Positions 1 through 13,000 of a stretch of DNA of 64,000 nt are shown piece after piece. The notes under the pieces were generated by a model. That model did not search any database and was not told the origin of the DNA. It was given only the letters and a program-made list of their open reading frames with translations. The stretch is taken from NCBI GenBank assembly GCA_963580285.1, contig OY757011.1:198789644-198853643 (forward strand), read 5' to 3'. Positions within the stretch are counted from its first letter, which is position 1. Each line of letters opens with the position of its first letter. A program made the position numbers and the translations under genes. This DNA comes from Lucinisca nassula (taxonomy: Eukaryota > Mollusca > Bivalvia > Lucinida > Lucinidae).

Positions 1-972
1 AGGTTGGACTGTATATCATATATTGCTCTCTTCGCTGCTTTCACCATCGTTTCGTAGGAGCGCCGAAATTCGGAGCCAATGGCGAATTAAGGTGCCACGT
101 GACTCCCTTGTTGGCTATGGACTTGTTGATTCTTTCGTCATCTAACCTCGCTACTAATGCCTTTAGTTTAGCATCAGCTCACTTAAAATCAGTCCCATTG
201 TCCGAAATTATCTCCTCCACTTGACATTCTGTAAAAGATATTCAGGAATGAATCAGTGTCCAGCCCGAATACCATTTCCAAGTGTATTGCTCTTGTGGCT
301 AGACATGTGAAGAGACAGAGATACTTTTTTCCGCGACGTTTCCCTCTGCCTTGAACAGTAATGAATTATCCTGCGAAATCTACCGTTCATCTGGTGAACG
401 CCTGTAGTGACGTTTTGAGTCTCAAAGTTGGTAATGGTGTCATTATTTGTTGGCAAGGCTTCGACTTCTTCCTTCACACTCAGCACATTATTTCTCCCAT
501 GCACGAATCGCTTCACGGCCTGACTGTATCCAGTATCTAGAGGATAATGCTTCAAGTGTCTGATTGGTTCCGGTTGCATGTTTTCCCTTTTCATGCTTAT
601 CTTAAATGATGGGCTTGGTCACTTAGCTTCTACGTGGAAGGATGATTGGAAATCTTACATCTTAAGAAAGAAACTATGCATGCTTCAGGCGGCTGTCCGG
701 CCGCATGAGACCATCATCAGTCCTAGCAGATTGCCGTTTGCTGGTAATGATTTTCGACTTGCTAATGCCTTCTATTCCCCCACAAATTCAGTAACCTGTG
801 CATATTGAATTAGCTGCAGCTCTGCTCTTTTCAGCTCATCAGCTTGAAGTTCTCCGAACGTTATATCTTCTTTCTGTTTACCACAGTTGTCTATATAGCG
901 ACTCACCCATGCAATAACTCTCCTCAGTCTTAACCAGCTCGAATAATTGCATGGGCTTAATGGAAATTCCAC
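1..972 (-). pseudogene. BEL/Pao integrase region, broken
   Basis: The frame 972-772 reads SSWLRLRRVIAWVSRYI, then ELKRAELQLIQYAQ, the BEL/Pao segment just upstream of integrase. Further on (740-1) the minus strand shows RPDSRL, a degraded catalytic core region and, near the window start, TWHLNSPLAPNFG followed after a frameshift by YETMVKAAKRAIYDIQ. The last blocks correspond to the family's W-F-PP-AP-FGG and WE-lVkS-K motifs of the DDE integrase core. At least two frameshifts and several stops interrupt it. Integrase would insert the cDNA; this copy is a relic. The 113-residue frame at 253-594 is one piece of the same integrase. Confidence 0.78.
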
Positions 973-1039
973 ATCCGTATTTGTAAAGCTGACGAATGGA
1001 CTCAGTCCCGATTTCAGTTCTGTTATCAGATATTGAGCG

Positions 1040-1573
1040 TTCTTTCTGTGACCGGACTCCTCAATTCATCATATCCTGTGTGTTTATTTTGTATCTTCCT
1101 GGCTGGCCAAGCATCTTCTAACAGTCCTAAGAATTCTGGCCCTCTCCATCATTTTTCACAGTCTGCTGGCATACCTCTGCTCAGGATATCAGCTGGATTT
1201 AAACTGGTCGGGACGTATCGCCACTGTGCTGGATCGGTATTGGCCTATAGCCGACCCTGTTGGCTACAAAAGGTTTAAACCCCCGACTTCTCCCGTGTAT
1301 CGACCATAACACATTTAAACCATCTGACCAGTAAACCAGCTGATTCATCTTTAAGTCTTTAACAGCACCCATCAACTCCAGACGAGGAATACTTAAGGCC
1401 TTACTAGGTGCAACACGTGTCTTAGCAGCCACTATATTTATCGATATTGACCCATCTTTGTAGCTGTATCTTGCATAAGTAACGGCACCATATGAATGTT
1501 CACTAGTGAAATGTAAACAAATGACCAGCCTCTGAGACGATATCTGTATATTGACAGGCAAAGCAGTGTCCAT
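1040..1573 (-). pseudogene. BEL/Pao RNase H and NPAD region, broken
   Basis: The minus-strand frame 1573-1199 carries SYGAVTYARY, then AAKTRVAPSKALSIPRLELM, a YWSDGLNVLW segment matching the family's wtDS block, and FKPFVANRV. In a neighbouring frame it continues with [17 protein letters not shown] and WRGPEFLG. These are diagnostic BEL/Pao RNase H motifs. Two faults are visible. The FCDAS block that supplies the first catalytic aspartate reads FTSEH, apparently two residues short. The first tryptophan of the expected WW-GP motif is a TGA stop. RNase H would remove the RNA strand during reverse transcription; this copy cannot encode an active enzyme. Confidence 0.8.
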
Positions 1574-2200
1574 TTAAAGGAAAGTTGTGTGGAATTTAAA
1601 GTGCGGACTATCAAAAGGGTTATGCATGACGTTTCAGTGAAACAAATCTCTTTGTAGGATCTGCAGAAAATATAGACCATACGCCTTTGGTGTAATTTAG
1701 CCTGTCCGCGTACTAATTAGCATCATCGTAAAAATATTACACTAGTCGATATGTTTTGTTGTTTCACTTATGAATATGTGCATTGTAAACATAGAGTAGG
1801 TTTGAATGACCCACATAATTATTTTCAGTCATACACTGAACAGACACATATCATCGACTATTCGAAAACAAACAGTTTTGTAGAACTTGAAATTACAGAC
1901 TTCTTTACGTTCAGACATCTTAAGGGGATGACATTTATTCCAGAAGTTCTCCGCTACAACTTTCTGGCTGGACGTGTTCTTCAACATCAAATAAAAACAG
2001 ATGATTGCCGAAAAACGCAGCAAAAATAAAAGACATTATATAATGTATGAAATGCGTTGTATTTAAACGCAAGACCCTTGATGTTCCAGCTCCTGGTAGT
2101 AACCCAGATTGACATTTTCTGTACAATTTCCTATATTGTTAATTGTTCCATGTTGTTAGCGCATGTATTGTTTGCCTTCGAGTCACTTTCGTGCTCAAGT
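1574..2200. other. Unassigned AT-rich sequence
   Basis: No repeat family or motif was recognised. A 92-codon open frame at 1751-2029 has no recognisable domain, no splice context and an overlapping antisense frame, so I do not call it a gene. Confidence 0.4.
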
Positions 2201-2204
2201 TGAG

Positions 2205-2530
2205 CTATTGTGATCGCTTTATGTCCGTCGTCCGTCCGTCTGTCTGTCCATCAACAATTTCTTCAAATGACATCTCCTCCGAAACCACAGTGTCAATTTT
2301 AAAATAATTTCACAGGAATGATCCTTGGATGACCCTCTACCAGAATTGCTAAATTAGTTTTGCTCCGCTCAACAAAATGGCCGCCAGAGCTACAAATAGA
2401 AAAAAAAACATTTAAACGACATCTTCTCCTAGGTAAACGGCCGTTTTCAAAATAGTTTCACAGAAATGTTCCTTGGATGACTTTCTACCAAAGTTGCCAA
2501 AAGAGTTGTGCATGATTTATATTAAAAACA
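2205..2530 (+). repeat. Degraded dispersed repeat with TCCGTCCGTCTGTC and AATGGCCGCCA blocks
   Basis: It starts with a TCCGTCCGTCTGTCTGTCC block and then repeats a unit containing TTTCACAG(G/A)AATG, CCTTGGATGA and, once, AAATGGCCGCCA. The same vocabulary occurs in the Helitron-like element at 7005-8100. A weaker piece of this family lies at 23105-23230. Confidence 0.5.
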
Positions 2531-3079
2531 TGATTCAGTCGCAACTGTCTAACTCTGTCCTCTATATTCAGCGTCTTTATTTTAGATAATACTTGACATG
2601 GGTGGTAAGTATAAAATAAATCTGACTACTTTGTTCTGTGCCACTTGCAACTTATGTTTAAGAGATTTAAAAATGTATAAAACACTAAAGGAAGCATATA
2701 ACGGCTTAGGACAGTCACTCTGACAACTCTGATTCTTGAGTTGTCTGCCTTTTGATATATGTGTAATTTTTAGGCCCTTTTCTATGCCTTGATGCTAATT
2801 TTACGGACATACAACACACTAAACGAAGTCAGTTGTGTCCAAAGAACCATACTCTGACCATTGTAAGTCTTGAGTTAACTGCCATTGTTTATATTGCTCC
2901 TTTCAATATGGAATAGGAAAATGAAACTTCGTAGATATATGAAAGCTAAAAGTTTAGTTTTTAAGTTATCTGGTTTGGGTGTATCTGAAAAATGGTTTGT
3001 TTTTGCCTGTTGTATCTGTACCTGATATATATAGAAAATTATTATTGCTGTTTTATCAAGTCTTTTCAATACTAATCGG
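2531..3079. other. No recognisable feature
   Basis: AT-rich sequence. Two loosely similar stretches around 2730 and 2870 (both with CTTGAGTT(G/A)(T/A)CTGCC) suggest an old internal duplication, but nothing else can be supported. Confidence 0.35.
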
Positions 3080-3555
3080 AGTCTAACTGTTGATTTTCTT
3101 TGGCTGTCGAGTCCTCAACGTTGTTTCATCTCTGTGGTTGTTTGATTTTTTTGTTCACGGAGATATTGCACTGATGAGTTAGGAGGCATTCATGCGGACT
3201 GAACAAATTATTTGTCTAAATCGCGACGGAAGTAAGGGCGAAGATTGTGACCACGTAAAATCGATTTAATCCCCCCCCCCCCTCAGTGAAATTCGTTTCA
3301 CTGACCGTTCATAGGCAATTCTTCTGTCGCGGTTTATTTATGTTATGTTTTGTCTTTAAATGTGGGTATCGCTTATATCATTTTGTTTTGGATAGCGAAT
3401 TGGCCATTTTGTGGAAAAGTGTCTGTCCTTTTGGCTTTCCGCTATTGGTGTTTCCATTGGGTTCTAGTTGTTTCATGTTTATCTTTCTTTCCCTTTGGTG
3501 TTACTGATGGGATCTCTGGGTTAATTGTATCGATTCCTGGTCATTGCCTTCACTT
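3080..3555 (+). repeat. Repeat A, near-complete copy
   Basis: This is the longest uninterrupted copy of repeat A. It runs from CTGTCGAGTCCTCAACGTTG through ACAAATTATTTGTCTAAATC and CACTGACCGTTC to GATTCCTGGTCATTGCC. It includes a run of C at 3270-3282. Other copies: 4765-4945 and 4945-5130, 11810-12540, 13735-14100, 14865-15010, 25975-26075, 26220-26545, 28060-28420, 30625-30870, 34150-34835 and 36440-36760. Class unknown: no terminal repeats or RNA polymerase III boxes were recognised. Confidence 0.7.
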
Positions 3556-3856
3556 CTATTTTGCCGTGATATTTCTAAGGTTGTCTGCTCTACAAACACC
3601 TAAAATTTTTATTTTATTGGCCATGCAGTGGTGGTTTATCATGCTGTGTTAGCGGTGCATTTAATGTTTTATTTTTGTGTTATTCAAATTATATTAAGAA
3701 TCATGTGCATGTAAAATAAAGGGATTGTCAACGAATGACCGCCTAAACTCGGCAAAAATAGAGACATATTCGTCGCTGTTAAAAGCAAACTATTACAATG
3801 TTAAGCATGCTAAGTTTTCCCAAAATTATTGCATATACATATTTTTCTGTTTTAAG

Positions 3857-4003
3857 CTGTCATCTTCGGTTCCGAGTAAAAGCTATATGCATTGTGTGGA
3901 AGAACCTGAGCATCGTGGATTCTTTGATAAATTCCGTAGAAAGAAGACACCCCCAAAAAAGGTTGATGAAAGAATGTCAGTGCGCTCAATATCTGGAGGA
4001 AAG
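3857..4003 (+). CDS. Exon a of the host gene (phase 0 to 0)
   Basis: The acceptor is TTTTTCTGTTTTAAG just before 3857, with a good pyrimidine tract; the donor is AAG/GTACGTA after 4003. The 49 codons read LSSSVPSKSYMHC, then VEEPEHRGFFDKFRRKK, TPPKKVDERM and SVRSISGGK. The frame is open upstream to 3725, but the pyrimidine tract favours the boundary given. A SINE-B copy begins 46 bases downstream in the intron. Confidence 0.66.
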
Positions 4004-7000
4004 GTACGTACCATCAGCATTTTAACTTTTATTGTTACTGGACACATATCGGCCCCCGCCCATCGGGGCTTGAAGAAATATATGGGTTGCCTGATGCTTC
4101 CACACAGAGCTGAATCCAACCTGCACACGAGTACTGGTAAACCGCCTAGTGGATCTAGGCCTGCCCAGGCAAAGCGGTGCGCACGAGTCGGACCGTCAAT
4201 GCTTATAAACTCAATTGGTTTCATTGGGCGACAGGGCTTGAGATGTCATTTCATCTCAATGTTGGGTAAAAGTCCTACAAAATTGGAAGCAACGTCTCCA
4301 AAATGAACTGTACAATGTTGACAGGGACGTTAAACCTCAAATCAAACAAAAACTGGACACATATAAACACATGGATAAGGAATACACTTCTTTGGATGCT
4401 GGTTTTCTTAAAGGCGCATGGAAGTCCATCACGAAAAGACACCTATATAATTTTGACCCCCTTGAACCCCACTTTTATATAGTAAAACTGGGGTTTACAG
4501 GGGTAAACCTTATCTTTCGTATTTCTGTTCTAAAATATAGACTGTGGGTACTCGTTAGAACAGCTTCAATCTATATTTTGAACAGATATAAGAAGAATAT
4601 CACAATTTGTCGACTTAAAATTTGCATTTTTTTCGGCGGTAAAATTTACAATATATTTGTATAGGCGAGTTTTCGTAATGCGAAAATGACAACTGTATGA
4701 CACTATGGTCTCCTTATGGTCAAGACTACGTAAACGACGCCACCGCCAAATTCTGCGAGCGGTAACCGGCAACTTCTGTCGCGGTTTGTTTTTGTTATGG
4801 TATGTCTTTGTGTGTGTGTATCGCTTATATTATTTTGTTTTGGATACCCAATTGGCTATTTTGTGGGAAAGGAAGTGTCCTTATGGCTTTCCACTATCGG
4901 TGTTTCCATTAGCATCATTTGGGTTTCTTTCCCTTTCCCATCAGAGACACCAAAGGGAAAGAAACACAAACATGAAACAAAAGACCCTAATGGAAACATC
5001 AATAGCGGAAAGCCAAATGGACAGTTGCTTTCCCACAAAAATGGCAAATTGGCTATCCAAAATAAAATAATATAAGCGACACAAACACCCAAAGACAAAC
5101 CATAACAAAAATAAACCGCGACAGAAGAGCTGGAGCTCTGTGGTGCAGTGGTAAAGCATTGGATTGGGGAGGTAGCCGGTTCGATCCTCGCAAGCACCAC
5201 GTGTTGTTTCCTTGGGCAAGAAACTTTATCCACATTGCTTAGTACTTGTTCCTAACCAGGAATACTGTTTGAAATCATTATACGATACCCGTGGTCATTT
5301 AATCTGAAATTTATGAAACTCACAGTAGGCTCGTTTCATTATTTTTTTTTTTTATAAATTTATAAAAATCGTTTAAGATCCTCCATTTTAAGCTAAACTT
5401 GACACACAACAGTTAAAAGCGTTCCAATTAAGCTTCTCCGGAAATAAAGACCATGTTTATTAGGGCCCCGCACTGAAAGTGTGGGTGCCCTATAGTAATC
5501 ACTCTGTCCGTCCGTCTGTCCGTCTGTCCGTCCACAAATTTCTGATAGCGCTGCCGGGGACCTAGTCAGTTTCACTGACAGCTCTAGTTTTTTTTTTTGA
5601 AATGTGGTCTTTATTTCCAAAGAAGCTTTATTTAAACGCTCGTTTTATTACATTAGTATAATTTTCAAAATAGAAGTGAAGGCAATGCTTACATCCTTCA
5701 ACACGAAAATGCATTGCTCTCATTACGATAACACACACAAAATTATACTAATGCAATAAAACGAGCGTTCAAATAAAGCTTCTTTGATAAGAAAGACAAA
5801 AAAGCTTTATTTAAAGACTCGTCTTATTGCATTGATATAATTTTCAACATAGAAGTGAAGGCAATGCTTACATCCTTCAACACGACAATGCATTGCTCTC
5901 ATTACCATAACACAAACGTCTGACATGGTGCATTCTTTCACATCTTCAAAATGGCTACTTTTCTTATGAAAATTCGCGAATGTTTTGTTATTCATACCAC
6001 AAACATAGATTGTTGGTGCTCGTTAGAACCGCCTCGTTGAGGCGGTTCTAACGAGTACCAACAACCTATGTCGTGGAGCAGAAATATACTGACAGAATAG
6101 AATAGATGGTGTTCACAACTGAGGGTCATTTTGTGTTGTCTCAGTGAACGAATAGAATAAATGGTGCAGGAGGGTTAAGATAATAAAGATAAGACTGAAA
6201 AAATAGCATGCAAACAGAGAAATAGAAATTACACAAGCACTTCTCTTTCGCCTGTTGCACACCAAGCAGGCCTTTATCGTTGCCTTCAATTCTACTTAAA
6301 AAGCGATAAGCATTTTTATGTCTAGAAGTCGGAAATGCGCCGCCTCGCTCTTCTCTTCACACCATGAAAAATTAATCGAAAGCTATGTTTTATCCAAACG
6401 TAAACATGCTTTCTTTTCAGACCAAAGTATACACGCACAAGAAGGAACCTCATGACGACAGAGATTCGTGTAAGTTGCCACAAACGTATGTAAAATCAAA
6501 ATATTGTAGAAGAATAGGTTTTATTATTTGGAGAGAATTTGTCTGATACTTTCAGTTTACAGGACAGACCAACGTCCCCGTCACCACTGTATAGGTCATT
6601 TTGGAGCCGTTGCTTTAAATTGTATGGGACTTTTACCCGACATTGAGATGAAATGACATCACAAGCCCTGTCGTCCAATGAAATCAATAGGGTTTATGAG
6701 CATGGACGGTCCGACTCGCACCACTTTGCCTGGGCTTAGCTCATCTAAGCGGTTAACTAGTACTCATGTGCGGTCGGTTTCAGCTCTACGTGAAAGCATC
6801 ATGCTGCCCATCTATTTCTTCGAGCCCCGATGGGTGGGGGCCAGCCCTTTTGGACTGGGTAAGATGCTTTTGGACTAGGTAAGATGTTTAGTGCGGGATT
6901 TATGGTTCATCTTGTTGGCTAGTGCTATTTTTACAAGCCCCGATGGGCGGGGACCGAGATTTTATAGCATACAGGCGTGAACCATCACAAAACGATCTGC

Positions 7001-10000
7001 TGTAATTGCACGACCCGCAGAAAAATCGACCGACTGAAGTCGGTTGATTTTCTAAGAGTGCCCTAAAATCACCGTGTCATTCTGTCATTCTGTCAGTCTG
7101 TCCGTCCGTAACCCGTTTGTGAAAATTGGTGATAGTGACTTAACCGCTTGGAATATTTAAACAATTTTTGGCATACTGATAGATGTCAATGAGATCTAAC
7201 CAATGAACTTGCGAAATATTACATTCCATTTAGTATAGCCTCGCCGAGGCGAAAATTGTGAAAATTTTCGAACTGCTTCTCCTCGGAAACCGTTGGGCCG
7301 ATTGAAGTCAAATTTCATATGGAGCCTCTATGGGATGGGGGAAACCAATATTTGCTCATGAGGTCCAGGTCACATGACCAAAATGGCCGCCAAGCCATGT
7401 ATGGTCTGTCTGTCTGTCCGTCCGTAACCCGTTTGTGAAAATTGGTGATAGTGACTTAACCGCTTGGAATATTTAAACAATTTTTGCCATACTGATAGAT
7501 ATTAATGAGATCTAACCAATGAACTTGCGAAATAGTACATTCCATTTAGTATAGCCTCGCCGAGGCGAAAAATGTGAAAACTTTCGAACTGCTTCTCCTC
7601 GGAAACCGTTGGGCCGATTGAAGTCAAATTTCATATGGAGCCTCTATGGGATGGGGGAAACCAAAATTTGCTCATGGGGTCCAGGTCACATGACCAAAAT
7701 GGCCGCCAAGCCATATATGGTAAAAGCTTTCAAAAATAGTCTTCTCCAGAACCACTGGGCAGATTTCCACAACACTTGATAAATAGCATCTGGGACGTAG
7801 GCCCATCATAAATGGCTAAAATGGTGACCCTGGGTTGACCTTGACCTTCTTTGTGCCTAGGTCAAACTTTCACACATATGCTTTTGTATTGGAAAAGTGA
7901 GAATGCATTTTATCATGCAAACGATTAAGAATACAGTACTTAAGTATAAGATATATTTTTGCTCCTTACGATAAGGCGCATTTATTGGGGGAACCGTTTT
8001 AGGTCCAGGTCACATGACCAAAATGGCCGCCATACCCATATATGGTAACTCTCATAAAGCTAAAAGCATCCGGCGGGTCGTGCGCTTCAGCTGAAGCACT
8101 GGTTTGTTCTAAAATCACCTTTTCTCCACAAGTTTTATCATAAATTCATCTGTTTGTGACAGTCTGTCCCCTTCCTGTCCCTTTTGGACTGTTTGTTTAT
8201 TTGTTGTTTGATTTGAGGTTTAACGTCCCCGCCAACACTGTATAGGTCATTTTGGAGACGTTGCTTCCAATTTTGTGGGACTTTTACCCGACATTGAGAT
8301 GAAATGACATCTCAGTCCCTGCCGCCCAATGAAACCAATATGTTTTAAAAGCATGGACGGGCCGACTCACACTGCTTTTCCTGGGCAGGCTTAGATCCAC
8401 TAAACGGATTACAAGTACCCGTGTGCGGGTCGGTTTCATCTCTTCTTGGAAGCATCATGCAGCCCATCTATTTCTTCAAGCCCCGATGGGTGGGGCCAGC
8501 CCTTTTGGACTGGGTAAGATGCTTTTGAACTGGGTAAGATGTTTAGTGCGGGATTTATTGTTCATCTTGTTGGCTATTTGTGTTTACACTGCAGCAATAT
8601 ATGTAACTAGTGTTCGTATTTCGCTCTGTCTCAACCTGTCTGCAGCAGTAGCTACCGGTTTTAACTTTCAACTCATAATTTGAGGCTTTCTTACCGCTAA
8701 AGACTCACCAGCTGTGTTTTTATCGTGAACATGAAACGCTGCAGATCACGTCTTAAAATAGCATTAGACCCTTTAAACTATTACTCATGCTTCATAAATG
8801 CCTGATGATTGTTCATCAGCTAACTGTTCTGGTTCCAATGTTATAAACTCTTTGAGCTAAACTTTGTCTAAATTATACATTTTAAGATACCGAAAGGTAT
8901 TTTTAACTGATCCTTGAGCAATGCAGATGTCATGACAGAATGAGTTGAAAGTAACAAGCTATTTGTAGCCATGTTGCGCGAGTCCGATAGCACCAGTGCA
9001 TTGTGGTTTTCTAAGTTATCTTTCCTATAGAGTTCCACGTGCCTGTTTCGTACACTCGTGTTGTTTTATGAATCAGGACCCTTCTGTTCAAAGCCTTATA
9101 GCTCGTTAAAGGTCAAACTAGCTAGCTTTGTAGCAAGTACAGTAACGTTCACAAAATAGAACATCTACTCATATTTTTGAAGCAAAATCTAAGATTATTT
9201 GCTAATTAAATTTTTAACGTTTTAAAGATAGGGTATACCATAGCCAGGGCGGGACGCTGAGGACCCACAGGTCTTACGACCGTCCAGCTGCGGAACGTGT
9301 GTTTAATCTTCTTGTCGGTGCCAGTATTAGGCTGTGGACTTTATTGATATTTACCTGTCGCTTTTGATTTTTTACAAGAATGGAATCCGAAAACCAATGC
9401 ATTCATTTGTTTAAGTGTAGATATCAATTTTTTCAAATAAGACAAATTGTGTGGACCTCAAGTTTGCTAACCTGCCAGAAGAACCTCTTAAAAAAACTCG
9501 TTGTGGTATTGGCTTAAACAGAAGAATTTTCTGGCAAGGAGAAAATCCTTTCGTTTTAGTTGCTAAAGGAAATAGTTGCTCCTTTTCATGTTTAGCATAA
9601 TTTTATACACGAACTACACCCGTACACGTAAATGTTTTGTGACGTCTGACGCCTTAACCCTTTTTTAGCTGAAGAGACTCTTCCTCATTAAGATTTTTTT
9701 TCTGCGAAAAAGGGCGTAAGATAGGCAAATTATTACAGGACCAGATCAGGACGCCACGTTTTTCAGCGTCTAGCGGTGTTTGGTCTGGACCTTTGCTGTA
9801 TACATCACGTTAACGCGTGTCCTGCTGAGCTTGGAAATGTCTTTTCTTTTAAAACAATGTAGATCCAGATCAGAAGCCATCTAATCTGGATCTTCATTGT
9901 TTACCATTCAGTTTCTGAATTTGTTGCAATAATTTGCATCAAGTAATCTGATTGGTTGATATACTGTAGTGGGTGTGGCATATTTAGATATTCTGCAGAT

Positions 10001-13000
10001 CAAGGGTTAACAAGTCCGTGTAATGAATATACTCAAACTTCATTTTATATAGACAAAACCTTGGGGTGTTCCATTATTTTTCTTATTTCTCCTCCAAGGC
10101 ACAGGTTGCGAGTTCTCGTGAGAACCGCCTCTTTGGGGCGGTGCTAACGAGCACTTGCAACTTAAAATTTAAGTATAAAGACAAAATTTCATAACAAAAA
10201 TTAACCGTTTTTTAGACAAGATATGGCCAGTGTGTCNNNNNNNNNNNNNNNNNNNNNNNNNNNNNNNNNNNNNNNNNNNNNNNNNNNNNNNNNNNNNNNN
10301 NNNNNNNNNNNNNNNNNNNNNNNNNNNNNNNNNNNNNNNNNNNNNNNNNNNNNNNNNNNNNNNNNNNNNNNNNNNNNNNNNNNNNNNNNNNNNNNNNNNN
10401 NNNNNNNNNNNNNNNNNNNNNNNNNNNNNNNNNNNNAGTGAAGGCAATGTTCAGGATATCGCATACAGTTTTGCTGCGTTTACTCCTTAATGATAATTAA
10501 AAAGAAAAGTACTGGCGATCGTTTTTAGGCGGTGGTTCTGGTGTTGTTCTTTCATTGTTGCTTTGTTTTATGTCAGCAAAATAGTGTGCATTTGTTGTTA
10601 AGTGCTTTCTAGCAGTCTAATCACCCTTTTTCATGAAAAAAGGCTGTGACTGTTCTGTTTGTTAACCCATTTTGTATTGGAAACCGAAAAACCGGTATTC
10701 GGCAAACAGTGCAGGTCAAGATGGGATGCCGCTAAACGCGGCATGCCGCTGAATGCGGTGTCTGATCAGGGTTTACACTGTTGTCAGTTTTCAAATAGAT
10801 TTTGAAGAAAACACAACCTGATATCCCTAAAGTTTGAAATGGACTCCTGTTTTATATAAGAGGAAGACTCCATTTAGTACAAAAAGGGTTAAGCACTTGT
10901 TGTTGTGCTCGTTCCTGTGAGTTTTTTCTCTTCCTCCTCGTGTCAAGGGTGGTTATGTTTTGTTCTCTTGGATCTTCCTGGACTTACCTTATAAATGTTT
11001 ATTAGGATATCTATTGTTTTATATTCTTGCCACAAAATGTACTGTAAGTACTCGTTAAACCGTAGTTAAAACAATTTGCAAACTCAAGGTATGAAGCAGA
11101 TAAGAAAACTGCCATACTTTTAACTGCTACTCGTGCATGTATGATTAAGAAGAAAGAATGTTTTGGATTTATTTCCTTTAGTATTTGTAAGAAATGCTAG
11201 ATTAAAGCCGTGTTCGCAATATCATGCTTTCTCAAAGTTGAAATTGTCATATTGCTACCTGAGTTGAAATCAAATAGTATCGAATTTGACAAAACATATA
11301 CTTGTGGACACGGATAAATTAGGTTAAAAACAGGTTTTACTCGATTTGCTAGAGTGTCCAGTCGTGTAACTGACTTCAACACTCGTAATAAATTGTTAAC
11401 TGCTAAATTTCTCGTTCATGGTTATCGGTATCATAAACTACGCAAAGCCTCTTTTTTTAAGTTTTATAGACGTCATTCCGATTAGTTTCCAAATTCAATG
11501 CTGGACTTAAATCTCTTCTGCAACAAGGTCTCGGAACCCGAAATTTATGGCGGCATAGTATATAAATTCAGAAATATATATACTTGCAATGACTTCAGAG
11601 ATCAGTTTTCGATATTAAAAGTATGGGTACAAGATAAATGTATACGACCGACTGCATGCATGGCATTTAACCCAATTAGAGTTGATAGCTTTGTTTCCCT
11701 CTAAAATTGCACGCGCGTTGGCCAGGCCTTAGATTCTTTGACGGTTCAAGTGTAAATGCTTAAATAGAATTAAAGTTTAATGTTATGAAATGTTGATTGG
11801 TACCTGATGAACTGTCTAACTGTTGGTTTTCTTTTCCTCCAGCATTTCATTTACTTATTTTTATTTTATTTTATTTTCTATTTTATTTTATTTCTTTTTT
11901 TTTTTTGGGGGGGGGGGGGCTGTTGAGTCCTCACCGTTGTTCCATCTCTGTGGTTGTTTGATTTTGATGTTCTCGTAGATGAGTTAGGAAAGTAGAAGTA
12001 AAACAAAGATCAGGAATTGATACAATTAACTTATATCCACCCATAAAAGACACCAAAGGGAAAGAAATACAAACATTAAGCGACCAGACCATAATGGAAG
12101 CCTTCCACGGACTGAATAAATTATTTACCTAAATCGCGACGGAAGTAGAGGCGAGGATTGTGGCCTCTTACAATCCATTTAACACCCCCCCCCCCCCCCC
12201 GCCACTACACACACACAGCAGTGAAATACTTTTCAGCAGTGAAATACTTTTCAGCAGTGAAATACTTTTCACTGACCGTTCCAAGGTGGTTATTCTGTCG
12301 CAGTTTGTTTCTGTTATAGTTCGTCTTTGAATGTGTGCAGCGTTTTTATCTTTTTGTTTTGGATAGCCAATTGGTCATTTTGTGGGAAAGTAACTGTCCT
12401 TTTGGCTTTCCATTATTGATGTTGCCATTAGGGTCTTGTTATTTCGTGTTGTTGTTTCTTTCCTTTTGGTGTCTCTGGTGGAAGGTGTGTTTATTGTATA
12501 GATTCCTGATCATTGCCTTCACTTTTATTTTATAGCATTATTTAATGAATATTCTGTGCTTAGAGCATACAATAATCGTTGATACTTTCCTGTAGCCATT
12601 AAAGATCATTAATTGATAGTATATTTTCTCGGTATATATTTGATTCAGTTTCAAAGAAATTATATCAACAATTGATTGGAGGCTTGAGTATTTTTGTCAT
12701 ATTTAAGGTAGCCGATTTTGAAATAAGTTACCACTCATTGTCAGATTGACTTCTTCTCATTACATCAGTTTGTTTTATTATACTTCCATATCCGTATTCT
12801 TGTGCACTTTATCATCTTGTTGTTTGGTAACTGTCTCGTTGAAATGACGGGTGACTTTAAGCAAAGTTAATGTATGACTAAAGTTTGCTTGCCTGGTTTA
12901 AATTTTAAACTGTCACAAACACTTTCGGATATTATGAGTAGGTCTTTTTGGGACGGATCTGTTGCTTTTTAAGGCAGATTAATATTATTGTTTTGCCTCT

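Larger units (their letters stand above)
1..1573 (-). mobile_element. Decayed BEL/Pao LTR retrotransposon (3' part of pol), cut by the window start
   Basis: Reading the minus strand from 1573 towards 1 gives, in order, an RNase H segment, the NPAD segment that follows it, a linker and an integrase. This is the pol order of BEL/Pao elements. The reading frame is broken by several stops and frameshifts, so the copy is dead. No LTR is visible; the element continues past base 1. Recognition is from motifs only, and the clade assignment is firm while the family within it is unknown. Confidence 0.85.

Noticed and set aside
1751..2029. 92-codon frame as a first exon of the host gene
   Set aside because: No donor site in a compatible phase was convincing, and nothing links it to exon a.
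3286..3652. Hydrophobic frames (VLDSELAILWKSVCPFGFPL type) as a membrane protein family
   Set aside because: The same peptide-like text appears wherever repeat A occurs, on both strands and with frameshifts, so it is a repeat translation. The same holds at 4705-5233, 12335, 13644, 28042 and 30669.
4371..4664. Frames with WVLVRTAS as a short conserved protein
   Set aside because: The peptide is the translation of the C/D palindromic core and recurs in both orientations.
10169..10490. Open frames across 10237-10436
   Set aside because: They consist of translated N and have no information.
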